A program made the position numbers and the translations under genes. 64,000 nucleotides of DNA, taken from NCBI GenBank assembly GCA_904394975.1, contig CAJFNQ010000023.1:18135-82134 (forward strand), in the 5' to 3' direction. This document shows positions 16,144 through 24,643 of the stretch, one piece after another (within the stretch, counting starts at the first letter, position 1; each line of letters begins with the position of its first letter). The DNA comes from Metaruminococcus_A gallistercoris (GTDB lineage: Bacteria; Bacillota; Clostridia; Oscillospirales; Ruminococcaceae). The notes under the pieces are model-generated. The model did no database searches. It saw nothing but the letters and a program-made list of their open reading frames with translations, and was not told the DNA's origin.

Positions 16144-18936
16144 TGTCGCATCGGCGCAAACGTCTGAAAAGGAAGCAGCTGTCAAAGGCTTTGCCGAAGT
16201 TGATGCGATACTGGCCGGACATAATAATACATCCCTCACTTTAGATGATGACTATTATAACGTGATGATAAATTACGGCGTAAATGGTGAAAATAGGTTA
16301 GTGTGGGATAGTCTAGGAGCTGATTCTTCCGGAAGCAAAGTGATCGATTTGGTCGGCACCTGGATCCGCACACCGTTTAATACGAAGGAACATGTTGATT
16401 CCCTGACGGTGGACTCTTGGGAAGAGATGGGCTGTGAGATCGTCTCCTCTGACAAAGAAGTCGATGGAGTTGATCTTGGCTACAATGATTATCCCCACAA
16501 TAATGCGCCTACGTCTGAAATTTACGGTACCAGTTATGTGCGTAAGTCCTTGCTGGAATTTGTAGATGCTGTGTTTTCTCAGGAAGAAAAGCAGAATCTG
16601 GAGCCGACCGAGATCTATCATTCCGTCACGCACAAATATCTTTATAGTGCAGATTCTTATGTGGAATATACAGATATTTATAAGACGAATGATTACGTTC
16701 ATCTGCCCTATTATCAGGAAAATGCTGTCAAAGATGTAACGATATATTTTGGAGAAAACTCAGCGGATAATATTGCCTCCGGCACAAGGTCTTTTAGCTT
16801 GCACGAATGGTTGCGTTTTGCGCCCGTTGTCGGTCAGCTCATGCGCAATGTGGCGGAACCCAGATATCACGATGTATCACATTCACTGACAAAAGATGGA
16901 TTGATCTGGCGCTATCAGGGAAACGATAAAGTAGCCTACGCGGATGATCCGTATGCTACCTATCCTCCAAGTCCTGCGGCAGTGGTCAGTACGAAGCTGG
17001 ATGTAAGCAGGGTGTTATTTGCTTCCAGCGGAAAACCGGCGGAGAAGGACGGAGAAGTGTTGGTTTTGGGCGCATATTACTTGAGATATAAAAACGATAA
17101 CTTGGGCGAAGCCGTGATCACCCCGGATAAGCAGAGCGTGCGGATTGAAAGCATAAATCCCATGTACAACGGTTATAAAGGGTTGAAAGAAGAACCGGTC
17201 TATCTCTATGTGCAGTATTCCAGAGCCGGTGAAGAGTACCAAGGTCATGCATACGCAAAACAGGTACAGGCGGGCGATGTGATTACCGCCAGCGAGCTCA
17301 CGAACGGGGATATCACTGACTTCGAAAACTGTAAGGTGTGGCTGGAATCTACGTATTCCGGTCAACGTGCTACGTACGCCACCTATGCGGAGCAGGAAGT
17401 AGGTCTGGTTTTAACGCCTTCTCAGGCTTCTCTGGCTGCCATACAGTACCAGCAGCAGATACCGGAAGCGGTTACATTTACCTTGACCAATCCCTATGAT
17501 GTTAGCCAGGAAATTATTTATTTTGAAATTACTTCGGAATCGGGAAATGATCCGCATGTCGGTTTGCTTGAAGTGACCCCTAGCGATGCTGCGATCCATG
17601 ACTGGGTTTTATCCCCGGGAGAAAGCAAAACTTTTACTATTAATTTTGATGAGCTTGATGCTCTGGACATTCCCTGGTCGGACGATTTTAACATTCGCAT
17701 AGACTACCAGGTGTCCGGCACGACAGAACAGAAGTCATTGGAAGCTGCTTTGCACTGCGAGGTGAAAGATGCCGGCGATCCTGCACTTGTCAGCGTGAGT
17801 ACGGAAGAGTATGATGTGCTGGCGGGCGGAGATGTGACCTATCAACTTTACCTCCCGCAAACAATGTCGTTTGGCAAGGTGTTAGCCAGAGTATACCTGA
17901 ATGATAACCAGACGTACACGGAATATCAGCTGACTGAAAATACAGACTATATATTGTCTAGTAAGACCGGAGACATTACCTTCACGCTGAAAGAAAATTG
18001 GATTAAAAGTACGGATTGGTTGAAGGATGAGGACCGCCAGTCCGATGGCGGACAAGTGACCATATTGTTTCATAATACCGCGGACGAAAGTTGGCTTTTC
18101 TTTGATACTTTGTTTATACCATCCGGCCTTCTATAGCGGATAATGCGGGCTATGTGCTCATCAACGGGCAGAAGGTGACAGACACGGCGCTCGTTTCCGA
18201 GGGCGTACCTTTTACGATGCAGGCGGTGGCGAATACCGGTTATGAATTTTCCTCTTTTTTCATTCCATTTACGTCAATAGCCTCACAGGCAAACCCATTT
18301 ACGCTGACACTAACCTCGCAGGCGTACCCGGGTATTCATGACAACAGCGAATTGACGCTTCAGACCAATTTCAAGCGGGCTAACCAGGAGCCGATGCCGA
18401 ACGCTTTCTTTACCGCCACAGACGACAGCGCAGGCATACTGACAAATGTGACGGCTGGTATGAAGTACAGCGTGGATGGCGGCACGCAGTGGATGGATAT
18501 TACCGGAGAGTACGCGGAGGTTACCGGGGTAACAGCGGCAAATGACATAAAGGTCTATAAACCGGGGAACGGTTCAACTATATCGGATTCTGATGTCCAG
18601 ACCATTGATGTAACTCAGCCGGTTGCACCTGCGGTAAGTGGTGCGGACTGCACGACAACGGAACAAAACAACGGGAAGATTACCGGCGTAAACACCACCA
18701 TGGAATACAAGCTGTCTACCGCTTCGAGCTGGACGAGCATTACAAGCACAGAGATAAACGGTCTCGCACCCGGAACATATGAAGTGCGTGTAAAGGCAGA
18801 CGGAACTACTCTTGCTTCTCCTGCCGCAACGGTTACAATCGGTGCACACACCTGTGTGGCGCAGGGCGAGTGGCAGTATGATGAAAATGAGCATTGGAAG
18901 CTCTGCTCTTGCAATGAAAAGGTGGACGCAGTTCCT

Positions 18937-19602
18937 CATTCCGGCGGAACAGCCACCTGCACAGAAAAAGCTCAGTGCCAGGTTTGCGGGCAGTCCTATG
19001 GCTCTGTAGACCCGGAGGACCATACCGGTGCTGTTGTATGGGTTCAAACAGCAACCACCCATAAAGAGGTATATAACTGTTGTAATGCTGAGGCAAGCCC
19101 GGAATCAGCTCATACATGGGAAGCCGGGAAATGCACAGTCTGTCAATATGTCTGCCAGCACCAAGGCGGCGAAGCCACCTGTACGGCTCCTGCTACTTGT
19201 GAGATTTGCAAACAGACATATGGTTCTGTGAATCCCGACAATCATTCCGGTGAAATCGTCTGGACACAAACCACCACAACCCATTCTGGCGTGTATGGCT
19301 GCTGTGATACTCTGGCTGTAAAAGAAGGACCCCATAAATGGGAAAACGGCGAATGCAGCGTATGCGGCTATGTTTGCCAGCACACCGGCGGTGAGGCCAC
19401 CTGCGAGAAACAAGCAGTGTGTGACATCTGCGGTGCTGAATATGGGGGTAAGGACGCATTCAACCATACAGAAACTCTTGTGAAAACAGAAGAGAAACCC
19501 GCTACCCACCTTGCTGTGGGCAACACAGCATACTGGTATTGCGGAGGATGCGGTAATTATTTCAGCGATCAAGCGGGTACAAAGGCAATTACATTGGAAA
19601 GC
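18937..19602 (+). repeat. Three tandem 222-bp coding repeats
   Basis: Units begin at 18937, 19159 and 19381, exactly 222 bp (74 codons) apart. Each starts with H-x-GG-x-A-T-C and continues C-x-x-C-x-x-x-YG; the first two end in an HxWExGxCxVC-like segment and the third diverges after about 40 residues. Paired cysteines suggest metal binding or disulfide-stabilised modules of an extracellular stalk. Confidence 0.85.
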
Positions 19603-20010
19603 ACGGTGATTCCTAAGCTGCCGGACCATATAGCGGATGGAACGGGCTGGCATTTTGACGGAAACAGCCATTGGAACGGTTGCCTGTGCGGCACGGCGTT
19701 CAATGAATCGCCCCATACGTTTGTGTGGGTGACGGATCAGGAAGCCACTGCCACAGAAGCAGGTAAAAAGCATGAGAAATGTACCGTCTGCGGTTATGCA
19801 AAAGCCGCGGTAGAAATCCCGGCAACGGGTACCGATACGTCATCCGGCAGCAATCAGTCGGGTGATACAAGTTCCCCGCAGACCGACGATTATAGAAATA
19901 TCATGCTGAGCACTGTATTGCTGATGATTTCCGGCATAGGGCTGGCGGCAACGGTTGTTTTTCATAGAAAACGCCGCTGTAAAACAAAATAAAATAAATA
20001 GATAAATCAA

Positions 20011-20046
20011 AGGCGCAGAGGTATTTCCTCTGCGCCTACTGTTTTT
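20011..20046. terminator. Bidirectional terminator between the surface-protein gene and the retron
   Basis: AGGCGCAGAGG pairs with CCTCTGCGCCT around TATTT. A T run follows on the plus strand (GTTTTTCT), and on the minus strand the stem is followed by TTGATTTATC, a weaker tail. Confidence 0.8.
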
Positions 20047-20078
20047 CTGTATGACCGGTTTTATGGTTATCCGTTCTT

Positions 20079-21140
20079 TTAGTTTTTGAGTCGATTCAAT
20101 TGCTGTTCAAGCTGTTTTGCGGCGCTTTGAAGCCATCTGTTTTCCGGTTCGACCTGTAACACAAAATGAAGCTTGCCGCACAAATGCTGTAAGTACCGTT
20201 TTTCATCGGGTGTGGCGCCGCTCAGAAATTCCACTGCCTGAGTGCGTAGGATGTGCTCTCCTGCGCCGAATTTCAAGGTATAATATATCTCTTGGCGAAG
20301 CTTGCGCTTGTAATCGGCGGAAACAGAAATCTTTTCGTTTACCGTAAGACCTGTCACACACTGCCTGTTTGCGTTTGTTACAAAATGGGTTTTGGCTTCG
20401 TTTAACTCAAAACCCATCTCCTGAAGCATGGAACGCGCTTTTTGATAAACATGGAAGAGCGGACGATTGGAAGAAAAGCTCAGGTCATCGCAGTAGCGGG
20501 TATAAGAGATGCCCCGTTTTTCACACCAGCTTCCCATGCTGTTGTCAAAATTGCGCATGACCAGGTTGGAAAGGGCAGGGGAGGTACAGGCACCCTGAGG
20601 AAGCGTATTGTTTAAGCAGCAAAGGGAGGCCAGTAAAACGCCGATCTGTTTTGGAAAATATCCTGTATGGAAAGCGGCGGTGTAAACCTGTTCGAAGGTG
20701 ATGGAATCGAAGAAACCGGCAATATCCAGTTTGAGAAGATAGCGCTTTCCAACGTGTGGGAGCGCGTTGGCCGAAAGGGTGCAGCCCTTTGTGTATGCTT
20801 TGGCATATGCCGATACTGGCAGCTGTTCCAGAATCTGCCGCTTTATTTTAGTTTGAAAGCCGCGCAGATCACGGCTTGGGACAGAAAGCTGCCTGGTTCC
20901 TCCATTGTTTTTGGGAATAGCAGCCGTGTGATATTCCTGCTCGGGATGTTTGGCACAGCGGAACAGGATCTTTTTCCCTCTTCGGAAAAAAGCGGCCAAC
21001 TGGTCGATATCATACAAAAAGGGAAGCGGTTGTACTGCTTTGAAATCAAGGACCATTTCCGTCGCTGCCGATATGCCGAACCGGGAAACGAACGGCATGT
21101 CATGCTCTTCAAAGTGTATGGTATCGCCTTTGATTTTCAT
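20079..21140 (-). CDS. Retron reverse transcriptase
   Basis: A 353-residue reverse transcriptase that should prime on its own non-coding RNA and make multicopy single-stranded DNA. Both retron hallmarks are present: NAxxH (NALPH, residues 125-129) and VTG (262-264). The polymerase motifs are intact: LKLDIAGFFDSI with the catalytic Asp at 139, QGACTSP at 182-188, and YCDD at 216-219 (the common form is YADD). There is no maturase domain and no fused effector. The ATG at 21140 follows AGAGGTG; a GTG at 21149 is in frame inside that site. The msr-msd RNA lies directly upstream. No toxin, HNH, NUDIX, TOPRIM, ATPase or membrane effector gene accompanies it. Confidence 0.93.
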   Translation of the reverse strand: MKIKGDTIHFEEHDMPFVSRFGISAATEMVLDFKAVQPLPFLYDIDQLAAFFRRGKKILFRCAKHPEQEYHTAAIPKNNGGTRQLSVPSRDLRGFQTKIKRQILEQLPVSAYAKAYTKGCTLSANALPHVGKRYLLKLDIAGFFDSITFEQVYTAAFHTGYFPKQIGVLLASLCCLNNTLPQGACTSPALSNLVMRNFDNSMGSWCEKRGISYTRYCDDLSFSSNRPLFHVYQKARSMLQEMGFELNEAKTHFVTNANRQCVTGLTVNEKISVSADYKRKLRQEIYYTLKFGAGEHILRTQAVEFLSGATPDEKRYLQHLCGKLHFVLQVEPENRWLQSAAKQLEQQLNRLKN

Positions 21141-21175
21141 ACCGTTCACCTCTTTTTAAAATAACACCAAGCAAA

Positions 21176-21374
21176 GCCTTTTGCGGCACCAAAAGACCGC
21201 ATATAAGCGAAGGCGAATGGTTATTCACACAGTGAATCCGGAATTCGCCGGAGCGTTATCGGGAATGTATTCTTGCAAAGAATACGTCTTCACCTGTTTT
21301 AACAAAACAGCGACTCGCTGTTCTTCCAAAAGCAGAGACTTTCAGATGTACACTGCCGCAAAAGGCCGCTTGTT
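21176..21374 (-). ncRNA. Retron msr-msd non-coding RNA
   Basis: On the minus strand, a perfect 12-bp repeat GCCTTTTGCGGC (a1, 21355-21366) and GCCGCAAAAGGC (a2, 21176-21187) encloses, in order, a hairpin AACAGCG-AGT-CGCTGTT (21306-21322), a hairpin GTATTCTT-TGC-AAGAATAC (21267-21285) and a long stem (21197-21262) built of CCG/CGG, ATAA/TTAT, GGCGAAT/ATTCGCC and ATTCAC-TGT-GTGAAT. This is the canonical a1-msr-msd-a2 order. The promoter places the RNA start near 21374, just before a1, and the RT start codon is 36 nt after a2. The branching G cannot be fixed from sequence; the first candidate after a1 is in CAGTG. Confidence 0.88.
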
Positions 21375-21380
21375 GGTTTT

Positions 21381-21409
21381 ATTTTAATGTGTTGCCCTTG
21401 ATTTTGCAA
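21381..21409 (-). promoter_or_regulatory. Promoter of the retron RNA/RT transcript
   Basis: On the minus strand TTGCAA (21404-21409) and TAAAAT (21381-21386) are 17 bp apart, so transcription should begin about 7 nt before the a1 repeat. Confidence 0.75.
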
Positions 21410-21467
21410 GACGAATTCAACAATATGATTGAACTCTATCAAGGTTTTCATTTTCTGTAAGCAGAAG

Positions 21468-21511
21468 AAAACAGCGGTATGATGAAAAGTATTCCATCAT
21501 ACCGCTGTTTT
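21468..21511. terminator. Bidirectional terminator between the dehydrogenase gene and the retron
   Basis: AAAACAGCGGTATGATG pairs with CATCATACCGCTGTTTT around a 10-nt loop. It ends the minus-strand dehydrogenase transcript and insulates the retron promoter from it. Confidence 0.88.
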
Positions 21512-21547
21512 ACCTAAAAATTTACTTTGATTTGGGCAGATTTTCTT

Positions 21548-22732
21548 TTAGCGAGCCATTTTGTAAATCTCGATGATATCCTGCTTGGTGAGTTTTACAA
21601 AGTTGCCCAGAGTTTGGGTTCCGCCCTTGGTGCATTTGTCTGCCATCTCTTCGATTTCCGCGTCGGTAACCTGCTTGCCGTTTAACAGCTCGGTCATGCT
21701 GATCGGCATTTCAATGGAGCGGTAGAACTTTTCCATTGCCTCAATGCCTTCCAGAGCGGTGCGTTCCGGATCGTCAAAATGGTTGTAAACGCTCAGTACG
21801 TTGACGGCAAACTGAGCGAACCGTTTGGCGTTGTGTTTGTAAACGTAACGCGCCCAACTTCCCCAAATTGCGGCAAGGCCGGCGCCGTGAGTTACATCGA
21901 ACAAGCCGCCCAGCTCGTGCTCAATGTTGTGGCTTGCAAAATCACCCACAGAGCCGCAGCCGGTCAGGTCGTTGTGCGCCAAGCTGCTCGCCCACATTAC
22001 CTGCGCGCGCGCTTCGTAATTCTGTGGGTCTTTCATTAAAATTTTCGCGTTGCGGATAACGTTGCGCATCAGGCTTTCCGCGATGACATCCGTCAATTCC
22101 ATGGTCTCTACGTTGGTGAAGTAGCGCTCCATGGTGTGCATCAGAATGTCGGTACAACCGCTCTGCGTTTGATACTGAGGCAGAGTGTAGGTGAGTTCCG
22201 GGTTCATGATGGCGAACTTGCAGCGGCCGTAATCGGTGTTGCAGGAACGTTTCAGCCAGCCTTCTTCGTTGGTGATAACTGAAGAGTTGCTCATCTCGCT
22301 GCCGGCGGCTGCAATGGTGAGAACAACGCCGACCGGGTAGCAGCCGGTTGGCTCAATCTTGCGAAGATATAAATCCCAGACATCACAGTCGTTTGCAAGC
22401 CCGTAGCCGATGGCTTTACAGGAGTCAATGACGCTTCCGCCGCCTACCGCGAGCAGGAAATCAACGCCCTCTTTCTTGCAGAGTTCAATGCCCTCGCGCA
22501 CTTTGGAAAGACGAGGGTTCGGCACAACGCCGCCCAGCGAAACATAATCGATTCCCGCGGCGTCAAGAGAAGCATAGACACGGTCAAGCAAACCAGATTT
22601 TTTTGCGTTCTGACCGCCGAAATGAACCAGCACTTTTTTGCAGTTCTGTTCTTTTACCAGTGCGCCTACCTGCTCTTCCGCGCCTTTTCCGAAAACGACT
22701 TTGGTGGGGGCATAAAAATTAAAGTTTTCCAT
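21548..22732 (-). CDS. Iron-containing alcohol dehydrogenase (butanol dehydrogenase type)
   Basis: A 394-residue group III, metal-dependent alcohol dehydrogenase that reduces aldehydes such as butyraldehyde with NAD(P)H in fermentation. The start ENFNFYAPTKVVFGKGAEEQ is typical of clostridial BdhA/BdhB. The nucleotide loop GGGSVIDSCKAIG and the metal ligands in GCTDILMHTMERYF and DVTHGAGLAAIW are present. GGAGATAAAAG precedes the ATG. A small ATACGGC-TTT-GCCGTAT hairpin sits in the leader (22778-22794). Single-gene unit with its own terminator. Confidence 0.93.
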   Translation of the reverse strand: MENFNFYAPTKVVFGKGAEEQVGALVKEQNCKKVLVHFGGQNAKKSGLLDRVYASLDAAGIDYVSLGGVVPNPRLSKVREGIELCKKEGVDFLLAVGGGSVIDSCKAIGYGLANDCDVWDLYLRKIEPTGCYPVGVVLTIAAAGSEMSNSSVITNEEGWLKRSCNTDYGRCKFAIMNPELTYTLPQYQTQSGCTDILMHTMERYFTNVETMELTDVIAESLMRNVIRNAKILMKDPQNYEARAQVMWASSLAHNDLTGCGSVGDFASHNIEHELGGLFDVTHGAGLAAIWGSWARYVYKHNAKRFAQFAVNVLSVYNHFDDPERTALEGIEAMEKFYRSIEMPISMTELLNGKQVTDAEIEEMADKCTKGGTQTLGNFVKLTKQDIIEIYKMAR

Positions 22733-22813
22733 TCTTTTATCTCCTTTGCTGAAATGTATGAGTATGATTGAAGAGCGATACGGCTTTGCCGTATGATTTT
22801 ATGAAACATGTTC

Positions 22814-22842
22814 AGTATACCGCTTTTTTTAAGGGGCGTCTA
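22814..22842 (-). promoter_or_regulatory. Possible promoter of the alcohol dehydrogenase gene
   Basis: On the minus strand TAGACG and TATACT are 17 bp apart; the -10 is good and the -35 weak. Confidence 0.45.
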
Positions 22843-22895
22843 TGCGTAATTTGACTGAATATTTGAATAATTTTTTAACTTTTGAATGCCTGCAC

Positions 22896-22924
22896 TTGAC
22901 AGCGGATAGAATAAGTGATAAATT
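22896..22924 (+). promoter_or_regulatory. Promoter of the hrcA-grpE-dnaK-dnaJ operon
   Basis: TTGACA and TAAATT separated by 17 bp, immediately upstream of the CIRCE operator. Confidence 0.85.
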
Positions 22925-22928
22925 GATG

Positions 22929-22955
22929 TTAGCACTCAGAGAGATAGAGTGCTAA
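22929..22955 (+). promoter_or_regulatory. CIRCE operator (HrcA-binding site)
   Basis: TTAGCACTC-N9-GAGTGCTAA, an exact match to the CIRCE consensus. It covers the expected transcription start, so HrcA bound here would block the heat-shock operon, including its own gene. Confidence 0.97.
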
Positions 22956-23010
22956 AATTACAACAAACAGTTTTCTGGTTGCAAATAATCCGGAACGGAA
23001 GGTGAGCAGG

Positions 23011-24072
23011 TTGAAAATGGATGACAGAAAACGGAAGGTTTTGGCAGCGGTCGTTGACGAATACATTAAAACGGGTGAGCCGGTCGGCTCTAAGGCGCTG
23101 GTGAATCTTTTGGGGCTGTCGGTTTCTTCTGCCACCATTCGAAATGATATGTCCGCGCTGGAGTCTATGGGCTACCTGGAACAGCCGCACACTTCGGCAG
23201 GTCGTATCCCGACTTATGAAGGGTATCGGTTTTACATCGATCACCTCATGCATCCGGCGCCGCTATCCGCAAAAGAGCGTGGGCTCATCGATGACCTCCT
23301 TCACAGCAATGATGCGGTCACGGCGGAATCGGTGGTCGAAACAGCGACGGAAGCGCTGGCTCAGCTGACCGGCTGCGCCACCTTCAACACCAAAAATATG
23401 CCGCAGATTTCCATGATCACCCGTGTTGAGGTTATCCCCGCCGGGCGCAGACTGTATGCGCTCTTGATTTTGACTTCATCCGGTGCAATGCGTAACCGGA
23501 TCTGCCGTTTGGAATTTGATTTGACGGATGATCAGCTCGCGTTTTTTGGGAATTTTTTAAACCAGAACCTTTACGGATTGAAACTGGAAGAGCTGAATCC
23601 TTCCATGATCCAGAATTTGGCCGCCGGCATGGGCAGTTACATGATGACACTCACCCCGCTGCTTTATGCAGTGTATGAGCTGTCGAGCGAGTTTGCATCG
23701 TCCAATATTAATCTGAAAGGCGAAACCAGGCTGCTTGCCAACCACGATTTGGACCCAAACGAGGTTGTCCGGTTTTTGTCTCACAAAGACGATCTGGCGA
23801 ATCTGCTTTCCTCGGTGTTCAGCGGCATCCATGTTGTGTTCGGGAAAGAGTCCGGCACAATGGCGATTTCCAATTCCAGCGTGATCCTGTCAAAATATAA
23901 CCTTGGTTCCATTGATGCAGGCGTGCTTGGCGTGATCGGCCCGGTGCGGATCGATTACGCGAAGATGATCCCATACATTCAGTATTTTTCAGACAGTGTG
24001 ACCCACATGCTGTCATCAAGCGAAGAGTTCAGGGAGGAAGAACAGCAGCATGAGCGAAAAGAAAAAGAATAA
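23011..24072 (+). CDS. hrcA: Heat-inducible transcription repressor HrcA
   Basis: HrcA binds CIRCE and represses the dnaK operon; activity depends on GroE-assisted folding. The winged-helix N-terminus is clear (VVDEYIKTGEPVGSKAL, then SSATIRNDMSALESMGYLEQ and HTSAGRIPT). Length is about 354 residues, normal. Start choice: AAGGTGAG precedes a TTG at 23011 and an ATG at 23017; a GTG at 23002 overlaps the ribosome site itself. The last 23 bp overlap grpE. Confidence 0.95.
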   Translation: MKMDDRKRKVLAAVVDEYIKTGEPVGSKALVNLLGLSVSSATIRNDMSALESMGYLEQPHTSAGRIPTYEGYRFYIDHLMHPAPLSAKERGLIDDLLHSNDAVTAESVVETATEALAQLTGCATFNTKNMPQISMITRVEVIPAGRRLYALLILTSSGAMRNRICRLEFDLTDDQLAFFGNFLNQNLYGLKLEELNPSMIQNLAAGMGSYMMTLTPLLYAVYELSSEFASSNINLKGETRLLANHDLDPNEVVRFLSHKDDLANLLSSVFSGIHVVFGKESGTMAISNSSVILSKYNLGSIDAGVLGVIGPVRIDYAKMIPYIQYFSDSVTHMLSSSEEFREEEQQHERKEKE

Positions 24073-24598
24073 AGCGGCAGAAGAACAAGCGGCTGCCGAA
24101 CAGCAGGTAAAAGAAAAAGAAACCGAGCAGGCGGCACAAGAGCCTGCGCAGGAGGACGAACTGGAAAAGCTCAAAAAAGAAAACGCGGAGCTTCAGGAAA
24201 AACTTCTTCGCCAGATGGCGGAATTTGATAACTACCGCAAACGCACCACCCGTGAGAAGATGGAACTTTACACGGATGCGACTGTAAAATGTGTTTCCGA
24301 AATTGTTTCGGTTGTGGATAATTTTGAGCGTGCGCTCGCCTCTCCGTGTGAGGGGAATGAGGAGTTCAAAAAGGGCGTTCAGATGATTTTCGACCAGTTC
24401 ATGCAGGTGCTTACCAAAATGGGTGTGGAAGAGATCGATGCGCTGGGCAAACCGTTTGATCCCGAACTGCACAACGCAGTCAGCCGTGTGGATGATGACA
24501 ACTTTGGTGAAAACACCGTCTGCCAGGTGTACCAGAAGGGCTTTAAATTGCATGATAAAGTCATTCGGCACGCGATGGTAGTCGTTGCAAATTCATAA
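24050..24598 (+). CDS. grpE: Nucleotide exchange factor GrpE
   Basis: GrpE releases ADP from DnaK. The protein has a charged Glu/Lys/Ala-rich N-terminus, a long coiled coil (residues about 35-75, RQMAEFDNYRKRTTREK being the family signature) and a C-terminal beta domain with AVSRVDDDNFGENTVCQV. At 182 residues the length is normal. It overlaps hrcA by 23 bp and precedes dnaK, the usual order. Confidence 0.95.
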   Translation: MSEKKKNKAAEEQAAAEQQVKEKETEQAAQEPAQEDELEKLKKENAELQEKLLRQMAEFDNYRKRTTREKMELYTDATVKCVSEIVSVVDNFERALASPCEGNEEFKKGVQMIFDQFMQVLTKMGVEEIDALGKPFDPELHNAVSRVDDDNFGENTVCQVYQKGFKLHDKVIRHAMVVVANS

Positions 24599-24643
24599 AT
24601 AGTACGATTCAATTGATTAAAACCAGAAATGGAGGATTTTATT

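Larger units (their letters stand above)
16069..19992 (+). pseudogene. Large secreted, probably wall-associated protein gene, disrupted by two frameshifts
   Basis: The ATG overlaps the tetR stop and follows AAAGGAGG. It encodes a clear signal peptide (KKRITAVLLSVMMVVTLLPA), but the frame then runs into a stop at about codon 33. Removing one copy of a 7-bp duplication at 16130-16143 restores VPVASAQTS, a good signal-peptidase site, joined to the long frame ending at 18136. A second shift between about 18106 and 18133 is needed to join the frame ending at 19992. The repaired product would be about 1305 residues: an unrecognised N-terminal part, three Cys-rich 74-residue repeats, and a C-terminal membrane helix with basic tail (HRKRRCKTK) resembling a sorting signal, though with PQTDD instead of the usual PxTGD. 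Two real mutations, phase variation or sequence errors are all possible. Confidence 0.8.

Noticed and set aside
20079..21140. RT beside a surface-protein gene as a diversity-generating retroelement
   Set aside because: The RT has QGACTSP, not the SQ-type motif of DGR enzymes, carries retron NAxxH and VTG motifs, and no adenine-variable template/variable repeat pair is seen near the 3' end of the surface gene.
20079..21374. Group II intron
   Set aside because: No maturase or endonuclease domain, no domain V-like ending, and the upstream RNA has the retron a1-msr-msd-a2 plan.
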